A stretch of 64,000 nucleotides of DNA. It comes from Micromonospora sp. WMMD961 (GTDB lineage Bacteria; Actinomycetota; Actinomycetes; Mycobacteriales; Micromonosporaceae). Under the pieces are notes generated by a model. The model made no database searches, had not been told where the DNA came from, and was given only the letters and a program-made list of their open reading frames with translations. Location: assembly GCF_029626145.1 (NCBI RefSeq), contig NZ_JARUBJ010000002.1, positions 5,181,501 to 5,245,500 of the forward strand, in the 5' to 3' direction. This document shows positions 36,812 through 44,926 of this stretch, one piece after another; the stretch's first letter is position 1, and the number at the start of each line of letters is the position of its first letter. Made by a program: the position numbers and the translations under genes.

Positions 36812-37738
36812 ATGATCGTCCACGCCGCGTCCCGCGACACCTGGGGCATCCCCGGCCCGACCTTCCTCCGGTTCTACCTGCTGGCGACGGCCGTGGTGGT
36901 GGCCGTCGCGGTGTACCACCGGGTCCGTCTGGCGGCCGGGTCGAACGCGGCCATGACCGTCGGTCCCCTCGGGCCACAGCAGGTCGCGTACCTCAACGGT
37001 GGACCCCGACTCGCCGTACACGCCGCACTCGGCGGACTGCGCGGCAGCGGCGCGATCGGTGTACGGCCGGACCGCCGACTGACCACCATCGGGGCCGCAC
37101 CGACCGGGCTGACCCCACTCGACCAGGCCATCCACTGGGCCGCGCACCAGCACGCCCGGGTCGGGGACCTGCCGCAGGACGAGCGCGTACGCGTCGCGCT
37201 GCACCAGATCCGCGACGGCCTGGAGCAGCGGGGCCTGCTGACCGACGACACGCAACGCGCGCGTGCCCGCTTCTGGACCACACTCCTGATCGCCCTGCTG
37301 GGCCTCGGCGTGCTCCGGCTGGTCTCCGGCCTGTTCAGCGGTCACCCGGTCGGCTACCTGTTGCTCATTCTGGCCACGCTTCTGATCGTCACGCTGGTGC
37401 TGCGCCGGCCGCCGGTGCTCACCCGGGCCGGTCGGTCCGCGTTGCGCGGGGTACGCCGCGAGCACACGCACCTCGCCCCGGCCTCCGCCCCGGCCTACGC
37501 GACCTACGGAGCGGCCGGCGCGGCGATGGGCGTGGCGCTGTACGGCACCGCCTCGCTCTGGGCGCTCGACCCCGGCTTCGCCGAGCAGGCCGAGATCCAG
37601 CGCCAGGCCGCCTCGGGCAGCGGCTGGACGGGAGGCTCCGACGGATCCTCGGGTGGGGGCGACAGCTCCGGTTCGGACGGCGGCAGCTCCTGCGGCGGCG
37701 GAGGCGGCTGCGGCGGAGGCGGAGGGTGCGGCGGATGA
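36812..37738 (+). CDS. TIGR04222-type membrane protein with Gly/Ser/Cys tail
   Basis: 308 aa. Membrane helices at about residues 18-36, 154-174, 178-198 and 230-252. The loop between the first two (about 45-150) is soluble and carries NGGPRLAVHAALGGLRGSG and LDQAIHWA blocks typical of TIGR04222. Residues 266-308 are a low-complexity Gly/Ser/Asp tail ending C294-G5-C300-G5-C306-G2. GTGACAGGAG provides a ribosome site. The next gene starts inside its stop codon and encodes a DUF692 iron oxidase, the class of enzyme that modifies Cys in ribosomal peptides. The tail may therefore be a modified substrate; that is inference. Confidence 0.85.
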   Translation: MIVHAASRDTWGIPGPTFLRFYLLATAVVVAVAVYHRVRLAAGSNAAMTVGPLGPQQVAYLNGGPRLAVHAALGGLRGSGAIGVRPDRRLTTIGAAPTGLTPLDQAIHWAAHQHARVGDLPQDERVRVALHQIRDGLEQRGLLTDDTQRARARFWTTLLIALLGLGVLRLVSGLFSGHPVGYLLLILATLLIVTLVLRRPPVLTRAGRSALRGVRREHTHLAPASAPAYATYGAAGAAMGVALYGTASLWALDPGFAEQAEIQRQAASGSGWTGGSDGSSGGGDSSGSDGGSSCGGGGGCGGGGGCGG

Positions 37739-38553
37739 CCGGGCCGTCCGGGATCGGCATCGGTTGGCGTCCGGAGATCGCCGGCTTCGTGGCCGACCTG
37801 CCCGGCCTTCGGTTCGTCGAGGTGGTGGCCGAGGCGGTGCCCGCATCCGGGCCGCTCCCGCCGGGCTTGGCACAGCTACGCGAACGCGCGGTGACCGTCG
37901 TACCCCACGGGGTGCGGCTGTCCCTCGGCGGCGCCGAGCCGGTCGACCCGGCCCGGGTCGCCCACCTGGCCGCGGTGGCGCAAGCCCTGGACGCCCCGCT
38001 GGTCAGCGAGCACATCGCGTTCGTCCGGGCCGGCGGCCTGGAGGCCGGGCACCTGCTCCCGCTGCCGCGCAACCGGGAGGCGGTCGACGCGGTCTGCGCC
38101 AACGTGGCCCGGGCCCAGGCCGAGCTGCCGGTGCCGATCGCGCTGGAACCGATCGCCGCGTTGCTCGAGTGGCCCGACGACGAGTTGGACGAGGCGGACT
38201 TCCTCACCGAGATCCTGGACCGGACCGGGGCCCTGCTGCTGCTCGACGTCGCCAACGTGCACGCCAACGCCCACAACCGGGGCGGCGACCCGCTCGCGTT
38301 GCTGGACCGTCTGCCGCTGGAGCGGATCGCGTACGTCCACGTGGCCGGCGGCGCCGAACACGGCGGCTTCTACCACGACACCCACACCGATCCGGTGCCG
38401 GCGGCGGTGCTGGAACTGGTCGGAGCGCTCTGCGCCCGGCAGCGACCGCCAGCGCTGCTGCTGGAACGGGACGGCCACTACCCGCCGGCGGCCGTACTCC
38501 GCTCCGAACTGGACGCCCTGGCCAGCACCGCCGGCTTTCCGGCCGTCACATGA
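37735..38553 (+). CDS. DUF692 multinuclear non-heme iron oxidase (MNIO)
   Basis: 272 aa TIM-barrel enzyme related to MbnB and TglH, which oxidise Cys or other residues of peptide substrates using two or three irons. Candidate ligands are present in order: H58 (VVPHGVRLS), E92-H93 (VSEHIAF), E138 (ALEPIA), D171/N174/H176 (LLDVANVHAN), H202 (YVHVAGG), D215/H217 (YHDTHTD) and E244 (LLERDGHYP). Starts at an ATGA overlap with the Gly/Cys-tail gene and ends at an ATGA overlap with its putative partner. Cytoplasmic. Confidence 0.9.
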   Translation: MTGPSGIGIGWRPEIAGFVADLPGLRFVEVVAEAVPASGPLPPGLAQLRERAVTVVPHGVRLSLGGAEPVDPARVAHLAAVAQALDAPLVSEHIAFVRAGGLEAGHLLPLPRNREAVDAVCANVARAQAELPVPIALEPIAALLEWPDDELDEADFLTEILDRTGALLLLDVANVHANAHNRGGDPLALLDRLPLERIAYVHVAGGAEHGGFYHDTHTDPVPAAVLELVGALCARQRPPALLLERDGHYPPAAVLRSELDALASTAGFPAVT

Positions 38554-39074
38554 CGGGCACCGCGCCTCGTGCGGGGCTCGCCGAGCGGCAGGCCGAGCTG
38601 GTCGCGGCGCTGGTCGCCGGAGGTCCGCCGCCGGCGGGGTTCGCCCCGGGCCCGCTGGCCGCCACCCGCACCGCCCTGCTGCGCAAACGGGCCGGCGACG
38701 TGGCCCGGCACTGGCCGCTCCTCGCCGCCGGCCTCGGCCCGGGATGGTCGGCGACGTTCGCCGGCTGGGCCGCCCGGCGGCCCACCGCCGGGTCGGTGCG
38801 CGACGGTTGGGACCTGGCCCGCGCGCTACACGACAAGGGGGCGCTGCCCCCGGCCGCCGCCGAGGAACTGGCCGTTCGGGAGGCGCGCCTGCGCTACGAC
38901 GGCCGGCGAGCGCCACGTCCACGCCGGATGCCGGCGGTGGGCCGCGCCGGCGGGGCCGTGGCGGTGCAGGTCGCCGGCCGGGTACGTCTGCTGCGCCCCG
39001 CCCCGCGGGTGTCCACCCGTGCTGGCGACGCCGTACCGGATGCGGCAGGATCGGAGTTATGGATCTCGGACTGA
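38550..39074 (+). CDS. DUF2063-like partner protein of the MNIO
   Basis: 174 aa. LAERQAELVAALVAGGPPPAGF, then LRKRAGDVARHWPLLAAGLGPGWSATFAGWA and DGWDLARALHDKG, follows the N-terminal helical pattern of DUF2063 proteins, which bind substrate for MNIOs (MbnC, TglI). The C-terminal 50 residues are basic and Pro/Arg-rich. Coupled to the MNIO by ATGA; its end overlaps the SDR gene by 16 bp. Family assignment is by pattern only and is less certain than for the MNIO. Confidence 0.65.
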   Translation: MTGTAPRAGLAERQAELVAALVAGGPPPAGFAPGPLAATRTALLRKRAGDVARHWPLLAAGLGPGWSATFAGWAARRPTAGSVRDGWDLARALHDKGALPPAAAEELAVREARLRYDGRRAPRPRRMPAVGRAGGAVAVQVAGRVRLLRPAPRVSTRAGDAVPDAAGSELWISD

Positions 39075-39820
39075 CCGACCGCGTGTACGTCCTCACCGGC
39101 GCCTCCCGCGGTCTGGGTTACGCGACCGCGCAGAGCCTGGTCGCAGACGGTGCACGGGTGGTGCTCTCGGCACGGGACCCGGACGCGGTGGCCGCCGCCG
39201 CAGAGCAGCTGGGTGGCCCGGAGCACGCCGTCGGGCTGACCGCCGACCTGACCGACCCGGAGACCCCGGAGCAACTCGTCGAGGCAGCCCGGGAGCACTT
39301 CGGTCGGCTCGACGGCGCGTTGATCTCGGTCGGCGGCCCGCCGGCGGGCAACGCCGCGGCGATCACCGACGAGCAGTGGCGACTCTCCTTCGAGACCGTC
39401 TTCCTGGGCACCATCCGCGCGGTGCGCACGGTCGCCAACGCGCTGCCCGAGGGCGGCGCGATCGGGCTGGTGCTCTCCACCTCGGCGCGTGGCCCGGTGC
39501 CCGGTCTCGGCATCTCCAACGGGCTGCGGCCCGGCCTGGTCGGGGCAGCCAAGGACATCGCCGACGACTACGGCCCACGCGGGGTACGCGTGGTCGGCCT
39601 GCTACCCGGCCGGATCATGACCGACCGCAATCGGCAACTCTTCGCCGCGACCGGCGACCCGGATCGCGCCCGCGCCGAGGCGGAGGCCAACATCCCGCTG
39701 CGCCGGCTCGGCGACCCGGCCGAGTTCGGTCGGGTGGCCGCGTTCGTGCTCTCCCCCGCCGCGAGCTACCTCACCGGAATCACCCTCCCGGTCGACGGCG
39801 GCGCGCTACGCGGGCTGTGA
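39059..39820 (+). CDS. Atypical short-chain dehydrogenase/reductase
   Basis: 253 aa Rossmann protein. The cofactor motif TGASRGLGYA (residues about 13-22) and SARDPDAV suggest NADP(H). The usual catalytic YxxxK is missing: the aligned stretch reads SNGLRPGL, so Tyr is Ser and Lys is Arg, although LVLSTSA keeps the Ser strand. PGRIMTDRN and the C-terminal TLPVDGGALRG are normal. It may bind rather than reduce. Lies in the overlapping run with the MNIO genes; GGAG precedes ATG 39059. Confidence 0.85.
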   Translation: MDLGLTDRVYVLTGASRGLGYATAQSLVADGARVVLSARDPDAVAAAAEQLGGPEHAVGLTADLTDPETPEQLVEAAREHFGRLDGALISVGGPPAGNAAAITDEQWRLSFETVFLGTIRAVRTVANALPEGGAIGLVLSTSARGPVPGLGISNGLRPGLVGAAKDIADDYGPRGVRVVGLLPGRIMTDRNRQLFAATGDPDRARAEAEANIPLRRLGDPAEFGRVAAFVLSPAASYLTGITLPVDGGALRGL

Positions 39821-40401
39821 CCCCCGACCCGGCCACGCACCCCCGACCGACCAGGGCGGACCTGGCCGCCGCCACCGACCGGACCATCGAGGACGTGCTC
39901 GCGCCACGGTTGTCGGTGCTCTTCGTCGGGATCAACCCCGGTCTCTGGTCGGCCGCCACCGGCTGGCACTTCGCCCGCCCGGGCAACCGGTTCTGGCCGG
40001 CGCTGCACCTGGGCGGGTTCACCCCTCGGCTGCTGCACCCCAGCGAGCAGGGCGAGCTGCCCGCCCTCGGCCTCGGCATCACCAACATGGCCGCCCGGGC
40101 CAGCGCCCGCGCGGACGAGCTGAGCAGCGACGAACTGCTCGACGGGGCGGCGATCCTGACCGACAAGGTGAGCCGGTACCGGCCGCACTGGGTGGCGGTG
40201 GTGGGGGTGACCGCGTACCGGATCGGTTTTCAGCGGCCGAAGGCCGCCTTCGGCCCGCAACCGGAGTTGCTGGCCGGCGCTCGGCTGTGGGTGCTGCCCA
40301 ACCCGAGCGGCCTGAACGCGCACTTCACCCCGGTCACCCTGGGCGCCGCGTTCGCCGAGCTGCGGATGTCCACGGGTCTGCCGGACCGCCGCCCGGCCTG
40401 A
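39817..40401 (+). CDS. mug: G/U mismatch-specific uracil-DNA glycosylase
   Basis: 194 aa. FVGINPGLWSAATGWHF supplies the Mug active-site GINPG, and LPNPSGLNAHF the DNA-intercalating NPSGLN loop. Removes uracil or thymine mispaired with G in base-excision repair. The GTG start overlaps the SDR stop (GTGA). The long shared frame upstream is the shadow of earlier genes. Its presence at the end of the MNIO operon may be chance linkage. Confidence 0.92.
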   Translation: MTPDPATHPRPTRADLAAATDRTIEDVLAPRLSVLFVGINPGLWSAATGWHFARPGNRFWPALHLGGFTPRLLHPSEQGELPALGLGITNMAARASARADELSSDELLDGAAILTDKVSRYRPHWVAVVGVTAYRIGFQRPKAAFGPQPELLAGARLWVLPNPSGLNAHFTPVTLGAAFAELRMSTGLPDRRPA

Positions 40402-40471
40402 GGCTGTCGTCACCGCTCCGGGCAGGGAAGTTCCGCTCAACAGCGGTGGATTCGCTGGCAAGGTGATCCGG

Positions 40472-41110
40472 ATGACCGCCCAAACTCACTGGCAGGCGTG
40501 GCACGAACCCTACGCCGATGCAACGTCCCCCTTGTCGCGTCGACTGCGGCTGGTGCAACAGCACATCGCCTGGTGGCTTGATCAGCGTTCAGGCGAACGG
40601 CTGACTGTGGTGAGCGCGTGCGCGGGGCAGGGCCATGACCTCATCGGGGTCCTTGCCGCACGGCCTGACGCTCATCGAATACACGGCACCCTGCTTGAGT
40701 ACGACACGGGCAACGTCTCCGCCGCACAAGCCGCCGCCGATCAGGCCGGGCTCCCCAATCTCGTCATCAAACAGTCCGACGCGGGTCAGCTCTCTTCATA
40801 CATCGGGGCAGTTCCGGCCGATCTGGTGCTTATGGTCGGAGTCTTCGGCAATACCTCGGACGCCGACATACGGCGAACGATCGCTGCCCTACCCCAGCTG
40901 TGCGCGGCGGGTGCCATGGTGATCTGGACCAGGACGCGACGGGCACCGGACCTGACGCCAGCCGTGCGGGGATGGCTTTCGAACATTGGCTTCGTGGAGG
41001 CGGCGTTCCACGCTCCGGACGACACGCGATTTTCCGTCGGCGTCCACCTGTTTGGAGGCACGCCGCAGCCCCTGAGTGCCAGGGGAAAGATCTTTACTTT
41101 CCTGAAGTGA
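40472..41110 (+). CDS. Class I SAM-dependent methyltransferase
   Basis: 212 aa. Motif I TVVSACAGQGHDLIGVLA, acidic LEYDTGNV after beta-2, and VLMVGVFGN for the later strand indicate a Rossmann methyltransferase. Substrate unknown. ATG 40472 has AAGG with 8-bp spacing; a GTG at 40463 is in frame. The GC content looks somewhat lower than the neighbours, hinting at a separate history. Confidence 0.8.
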   Translation: MTAQTHWQAWHEPYADATSPLSRRLRLVQQHIAWWLDQRSGERLTVVSACAGQGHDLIGVLAARPDAHRIHGTLLEYDTGNVSAAQAAADQAGLPNLVIKQSDAGQLSSYIGAVPADLVLMVGVFGNTSDADIRRTIAALPQLCAAGAMVIWTRTRRAPDLTPAVRGWLSNIGFVEAAFHAPDDTRFSVGVHLFGGTPQPLSARGKIFTFLK

Positions 41111-41132
41111 CGAGAATGCGCTGGGTTAGTCG

Positions 41133-41285
41133 ATGCCGCTCCGCGATCCGACGTCGAGGGTGGCGCCCGAGCGCTGGCCTGCTGCCGTGCCTGAGGCGGA
41201 CCGGCGAGAGGTCGGGGTGCGCCTGCCAGGACGCAGGGAGCCGACCACGTGGGAGGGGTTATCGGGCGGCGTGGGTGTGCGATGA
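41133..41285 (+). CDS. Small ORF coupled to the WPC-motif gene
   Basis: 50 aa: begins MPLRDPTSRVAPERW, then EADRREVGVRLPGRREPTTW and ends SGGVGVR. It has no clear domain. The stop overlaps the next ATG as ATGA, a coupling rarely seen by chance, and the codon positions look biased as in genes. Too short for certainty. Confidence 0.45.
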   Translation: MPLRDPTSRVAPERWPAAVPEADRREVGVRLPGRREPTTWEGLSGGVGVR

Positions 41286-41575
41286 GCACCCACAGCCCGG
41301 TCCTGCTGATCTGGAGCTGCGGCGGCTGCGACCTGCCCTGGCCCTGCCCGACCCGCAGGCGGGAGCTACGTGCGGAGTACGCCGACACGCCGGTGTCGCT
41401 GGCCCTCTACCTCGGCTCCTACCTCGTCCAGCCCGCCGAGGAGATGCCCTGGGCGCCAGTCGGCGCGCTGCACCCCCGGTTCATCGGTTGGACCAGACAG
41501 CCGCCGGAAGCCCCAGCAGGCCGATCGACCTCGGACGACACTCGATCCGACCGGCTTGCCGACAGCCCGAACTAA
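41282..41575 (+). CDS. WPC-motif small protein (second copy type)
   Basis: 97 aa from ATG 41282; an upstream in-frame GTG at 41249 has AGGGAG before it. LLIWSCGGCDLPWPCPTRRRELRAEY has the same W-x-C-x2-C-x3-4-WPC arrangement as the protein at 21237, then LALYLGSYLVQ and RFIGWTR. Three Cys suggest a metal site or redox role. Such proteins are sometimes annotated flavin reductase in Micromonospora without evidence I can see. Ends 4 bp from the converging ABC transporter gene. Confidence 0.65.
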   Translation: MSTHSPVLLIWSCGGCDLPWPCPTRRRELRAEYADTPVSLALYLGSYLVQPAEEMPWAPVGALHPRFIGWTRQPPEAPAGRSTSDDTRSDRLADSPN

Positions 41576-41579
41576 CGGG

Positions 41580-43568
41580 TCAATTCGCCGCAGCGGGCGG
41601 CAGCACCTCGTCGGCGCGGTACGTGCCCAACGGCATGACGACCGGCTCGGGGCCGGTCGCGTCGACGAACGGGGTGGGCGAGTCGGCGACCGCGAACTGG
41701 GTCCGGTACAGCTCGGCGTAGAGCCCGCCGACCGCCACCAGCTCGTCGTGCCGCCCCCGCTCGACGATCCGCCCATCGTCCAGGACCAGGATCTGGTCGG
41801 CGTCGCGCACGGTGGAGAGCCGGTGCGCGATCACCAGGGCGGTCCGGCCGGTCAGCGCCACCGCCAACGCCCGCTGCACCGCCGCCTCGCTCTCCGAATC
41901 CAGGTGGGCGGTCGCCTCGTCGAGGATCACGATCGACGGCGCCTTGAGCAGCAGCCGGGCGATCGCGATGCGCTGCTTCTCGCCGCCGGAGAACCGGTAG
42001 CCGCGCTCCCCGACGGTGGTGTCCAGACCGTCGGGCAGCGCCCGGACCAGATCGGCCACCTGCGCCCCGGCCAGCGCCGCCCAGATCTCGTCGTCGGTGG
42101 CGTCCGGCTTGGCGTAGCGCAGGTTCTCGGCGATCGTCTCGTGGAACAGGTGCGAATCCTGGGTGACCACACCGATCTCGTCGCGCAGGGACGCCAGCGT
42201 CGCGTCGCGTACGTCCACCCCACCGACCAGCACCTGCCCGTCGCTGACGTCGTAGATCCGGGAGATGAGCATCGACAGGGTCGACTTGCCGGCCCCGGAC
42301 GGGCCGACCAGCGCGACCATCTGGCCCGGCTGCACGCTGAACGAGACACCCTTGAGCACCGGCTCGTTGACGGTGCGGTCGAGCGTGGCGACCTCTTCCA
42401 GCGAGGCGAGGGAGACCTCGGAAGCGCTCGGGTAGCGGAATCGCACGTCGCGGAAGTCGACCCGGCCGGCGCCCCGGGGCACCGGCACCGCGTCGGGCTT
42501 CTCCACGATGCCCGGCTTGAGGTCGAGCACCTCGAAGACCCGGTCGAACGAGACCAGGGCACTCATCACGTCCACCCGGACGTTGGAGAGCGCGGTGAGC
42601 GGACCGTACAGGCGGGTGAGCAGCAACGCGAGCGTCACGACGGTGCCCGCGCTGACGCCGCCGGTGACCGCGAGCCAGCCGCCGAGGCCGTAGGTGAGCG
42701 CCTGCGCCAGCGAGGCCACCAGCAGCATCGCCACGAAGAACGTGCGGGAGTACATCGCGGACTGGATGCCGATGTCGCGGACCCGTTCGGCCCGGTCTCC
42801 GAACCGGCGGGCCTCGATCTCGGGCTGACCGAAGAGTTTGACCAGCAACGCGCCGGCCACCCCGAACCGCTCGGTCATGGTCGCGTTCATCTTGGCGTCG
42901 AGGTTGTACGCCTCCCGGGTGATGTCCGCCAGCCGTCGACCGACCCGGCGCGCCGGAATGATGAAGATCGGCAGCAGCACCAGCGAGAGCGCGGTGATCT
43001 GCCAGGAGAGGGTGAACATCACCGCCGCGGTGAGCACCAGTTGGATGACGTTGCTGACCACACCGGACAGGGTGGAGGTGAACGCCCGCTGGGCGCCGAG
43101 CACGTCGTTGTTGAGCCGGCTGACCAGGGCGCCGGTCTGGGTACGGGTGAAGAACTGCAACGGCATCCGCTGCACGTGGTCGTAGACCCGGGTGCGCAGG
43201 TTGAAGATGATGCCCTCGCCGATCCGGGCGGAATACCACCGTTGGGCCAGCGACAGCAGCGCGTCGGCGACCGCCAGCCCGGCGATGAACAGGGCCAGGC
43301 GGACCACCTGCCGGCCCGCCTCGGTGCCGCCCCGGTTGATCTCGTTGATCACGTCGCCAGCGAGCACCGGGGTGGCCACACCGATGATCGCGGCCAGCAC
43401 CACGGTGGCCAGGAAGACGACGATGTCACGCCGGTAGGGCCGGGCGAAGGCCACGATGCGCCGGGCCACCCCCCGCTTGAGCCGGTGGGCGGAGACGTCG
43501 TCGCGGTTGCGCATCGACCGGAGCATGCTCCACCCGGCCATGCCACCGCCGGACATCGGGTTGGACAT
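41580..43568 (-). CDS. ABC exporter, fused permease and ATPase
   Basis: 662 aa half-transporter of the multidrug/lipid exporter type. Six membrane helices occupy about residues 45-345. The ATPase has Walker A ALVGPSGAGKST, Q-loop GVVTQDSHLF, signature YRFSGGEKQRIAIARLLL, Walker B SIVILDEATAHLD and H-loop VIAHRLSTV. An unusual insertion SEVSLASLEEVATLDRTVNE lies before the Walker A. GGAGGTGAGCG precedes the ATG. Functions as a homodimer unless paired elsewhere; substrate unknown. Confidence 0.93.
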   Translation of the reverse strand: MSNPMSGGGMAGWSMLRSMRNRDDVSAHRLKRGVARRIVAFARPYRRDIVVFLATVVLAAIIGVATPVLAGDVINEINRGGTEAGRQVVRLALFIAGLAVADALLSLAQRWYSARIGEGIIFNLRTRVYDHVQRMPLQFFTRTQTGALVSRLNNDVLGAQRAFTSTLSGVVSNVIQLVLTAAVMFTLSWQITALSLVLLPIFIIPARRVGRRLADITREAYNLDAKMNATMTERFGVAGALLVKLFGQPEIEARRFGDRAERVRDIGIQSAMYSRTFFVAMLLVASLAQALTYGLGGWLAVTGGVSAGTVVTLALLLTRLYGPLTALSNVRVDVMSALVSFDRVFEVLDLKPGIVEKPDAVPVPRGAGRVDFRDVRFRYPSASEVSLASLEEVATLDRTVNEPVLKGVSFSVQPGQMVALVGPSGAGKSTLSMLISRIYDVSDGQVLVGGVDVRDATLASLRDEIGVVTQDSHLFHETIAENLRYAKPDATDDEIWAALAGAQVADLVRALPDGLDTTVGERGYRFSGGEKQRIAIARLLLKAPSIVILDEATAHLDSESEAAVQRALAVALTGRTALVIAHRLSTVRDADQILVLDDGRIVERGRHDELVAVGGLYAELYRTQFAVADSPTPFVDATGPEPVVMPLGTYRADEVLPPAAAN

Positions 43569-43670
43569 CGCTCACCTCCGGGTCGTCGGGCAGACCGCGT
43601 CGTCAGGTCAATTCTCCCGACGAGTGTGACAACCTCGGCAGTAACCCGGATCTTCCCGTGCGGTCCTTAC

Positions 43671-44438
43671 CTATTCTCCCTTGCCGGCGAGGTCACGAAG
43701 CCGACGGGTCTGCGCCTCCCGCTCGGCGCGCTGCTGGTCGGCGTGCGACCGCCCGGCGGCACCGGCGAGCAACGCCTTGATCTCCACCACCGCGTCCCGG
43801 GCCCCGGAGAGCAGGCCAGCGGTCAGGTCCCGCACCGCGCCGTCCAGCTCGGCTGGCGGCACGACGAGGGTGGCCAGCCCGATCCGGTCCGCCTCGGCGG
43901 CGTCCAACCGGCGGCCGGTCGCACAGATCTCCAACGCCCGCGAATACCCGACCAGCTCGACGAGGCGCTTGGTGCCGGCCAGGTCGGGCACCAGGCCGAG
44001 CGCCACCTCGGCCATCGACAGCTTCGCGTCCGCGGACAGCACTCGCAGGTCACAGGCGAGGGCGAGCTGGAAGCCCGCACCGATCGCGTGACCCTGCACG
44101 GCCGCGACGGAGATGACATCCGGCCGGTGCAGCCAGGTGAAGCCGGCCTGGAACTCCGCGATGCGCTCGGCACACTCCTGCTCGGGCAGCGTGGCCAGCT
44201 CCGCGAACGAACCCGGGCCGGAGGCACCGGCCGCCGCGAGGTCGAGGCCGGCGGAGAACGCGCGACCCTCACCGCGGACCACCACCACCCGCACGTCGCC
44301 GGGCAGGTCGCGGGAGAAGTCGCTCATCGCCCGCCACATGGCGGGCGTCTGGGCATTGAGCACGTCGGGCCGGCACAACGTCACCGTGGCAACCGGCCCG
44401 TCGCAGGTCAGCCGAACCCCGGTCGCCTCGGCGGTCAC
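43671..44438 (-). CDS. Enoyl-CoA hydratase/isomerase family protein
   Basis: 255 aa. The oxyanion-hole strands are VVRGEGRAFSAGLDLAA and QGHAIGAGFQLALACDLR. After it comes AKLSMAEVALGLVPDLAGTKRL, where the second catalytic Glu of crotonase (Gly-rich GIxP) is replaced by Asp (PDLAGT). Hydratase chemistry is therefore uncertain. GTG 44438 (VTAEATGVRL) gives the normal length; the frame is open 25 codons further, overlapping the HTH gene. Confidence 0.88.
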   Translation of the reverse strand: MTAEATGVRLTCDGPVATVTLCRPDVLNAQTPAMWRAMSDFSRDLPGDVRVVVVRGEGRAFSAGLDLAAAGASGPGSFAELATLPEQECAERIAEFQAGFTWLHRPDVISVAAVQGHAIGAGFQLALACDLRVLSADAKLSMAEVALGLVPDLAGTKRLVELVGYSRALEICATGRRLDAAEADRIGLATLVVPPAELDGAVRDLTAGLLSGARDAVVEIKALLAGAAGRSHADQQRAEREAQTRRLRDLAGKGE

Positions 44439-44484
44439 CGGGCGGCCCGGGGCGCGGCGCTGGTGAACGACGCTGAGGGGCGGG

Positions 44485-44712
44485 TCACGCCTTCTTGCGG
44501 CGCCGGGCTCCACCGCGCTGACGCAGCTGCACCCCGGACTCGGTGAGCACTCGGTGGATGAACCCGTAGGAACGGCCGGTCGAGGCCGCCAACGCGCGGA
44601 TACTTTCCCCCGAGGTGTACCGCTTTACCAGGTCCTTGGCGAGCGTCTGACGCTCGGCTCCGACGATCCGGCGACCCTTCTCAGTGCTGGTGGCTGTGCC
44701 AGTGGCTGCCAT
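44485..44712 (-). CDS. Small HTH DNA-binding protein
   Basis: 75 aa. After a basic start, AERQTLAKDLVKRYTSGESIRALAASTGRSYGFIHRVLTESGVQL is a clear helix-turn-helix of the resolvase/Trp-repressor kind. The tail RQRGGARRRKKA is strongly basic. Widely conserved in actinobacteria as a single-domain protein; its regulon is unknown to me. Upstream of the enoyl-CoA hydratase gene on the same strand with about 46 bp between. Confidence 0.85.
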   Translation of the reverse strand: MAATGTATSTEKGRRIVGAERQTLAKDLVKRYTSGESIRALAASTGRSYGFIHRVLTESGVQLRQRGGARRRKKA

Positions 44713-44926
44713 GCTGTGTCCTCACGTCCCAGACTGTGCGGTTCGGATACGGTCCCACCTATTAGACCGCCTCGAACGATCATGCGCCAGATATCAACTC
44801 TTCGCCAACCGACACGCTATGCAATGTCAGCTTCCCGATAGAGTGATCCTGGCAATCGGCCCCGCCTGGCCTCCGGGCGTACCTCCGAAGGCGATGGCTG
44901 CTGCCGACGAGCCGTAACCTGCCGTC

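Noticed and set aside
41370..44546. Long plus-strand frame over the ABC exporter and enoyl-CoA hydratase genes
   Set aside because: Low-complexity translation and complete real genes on the other strand.
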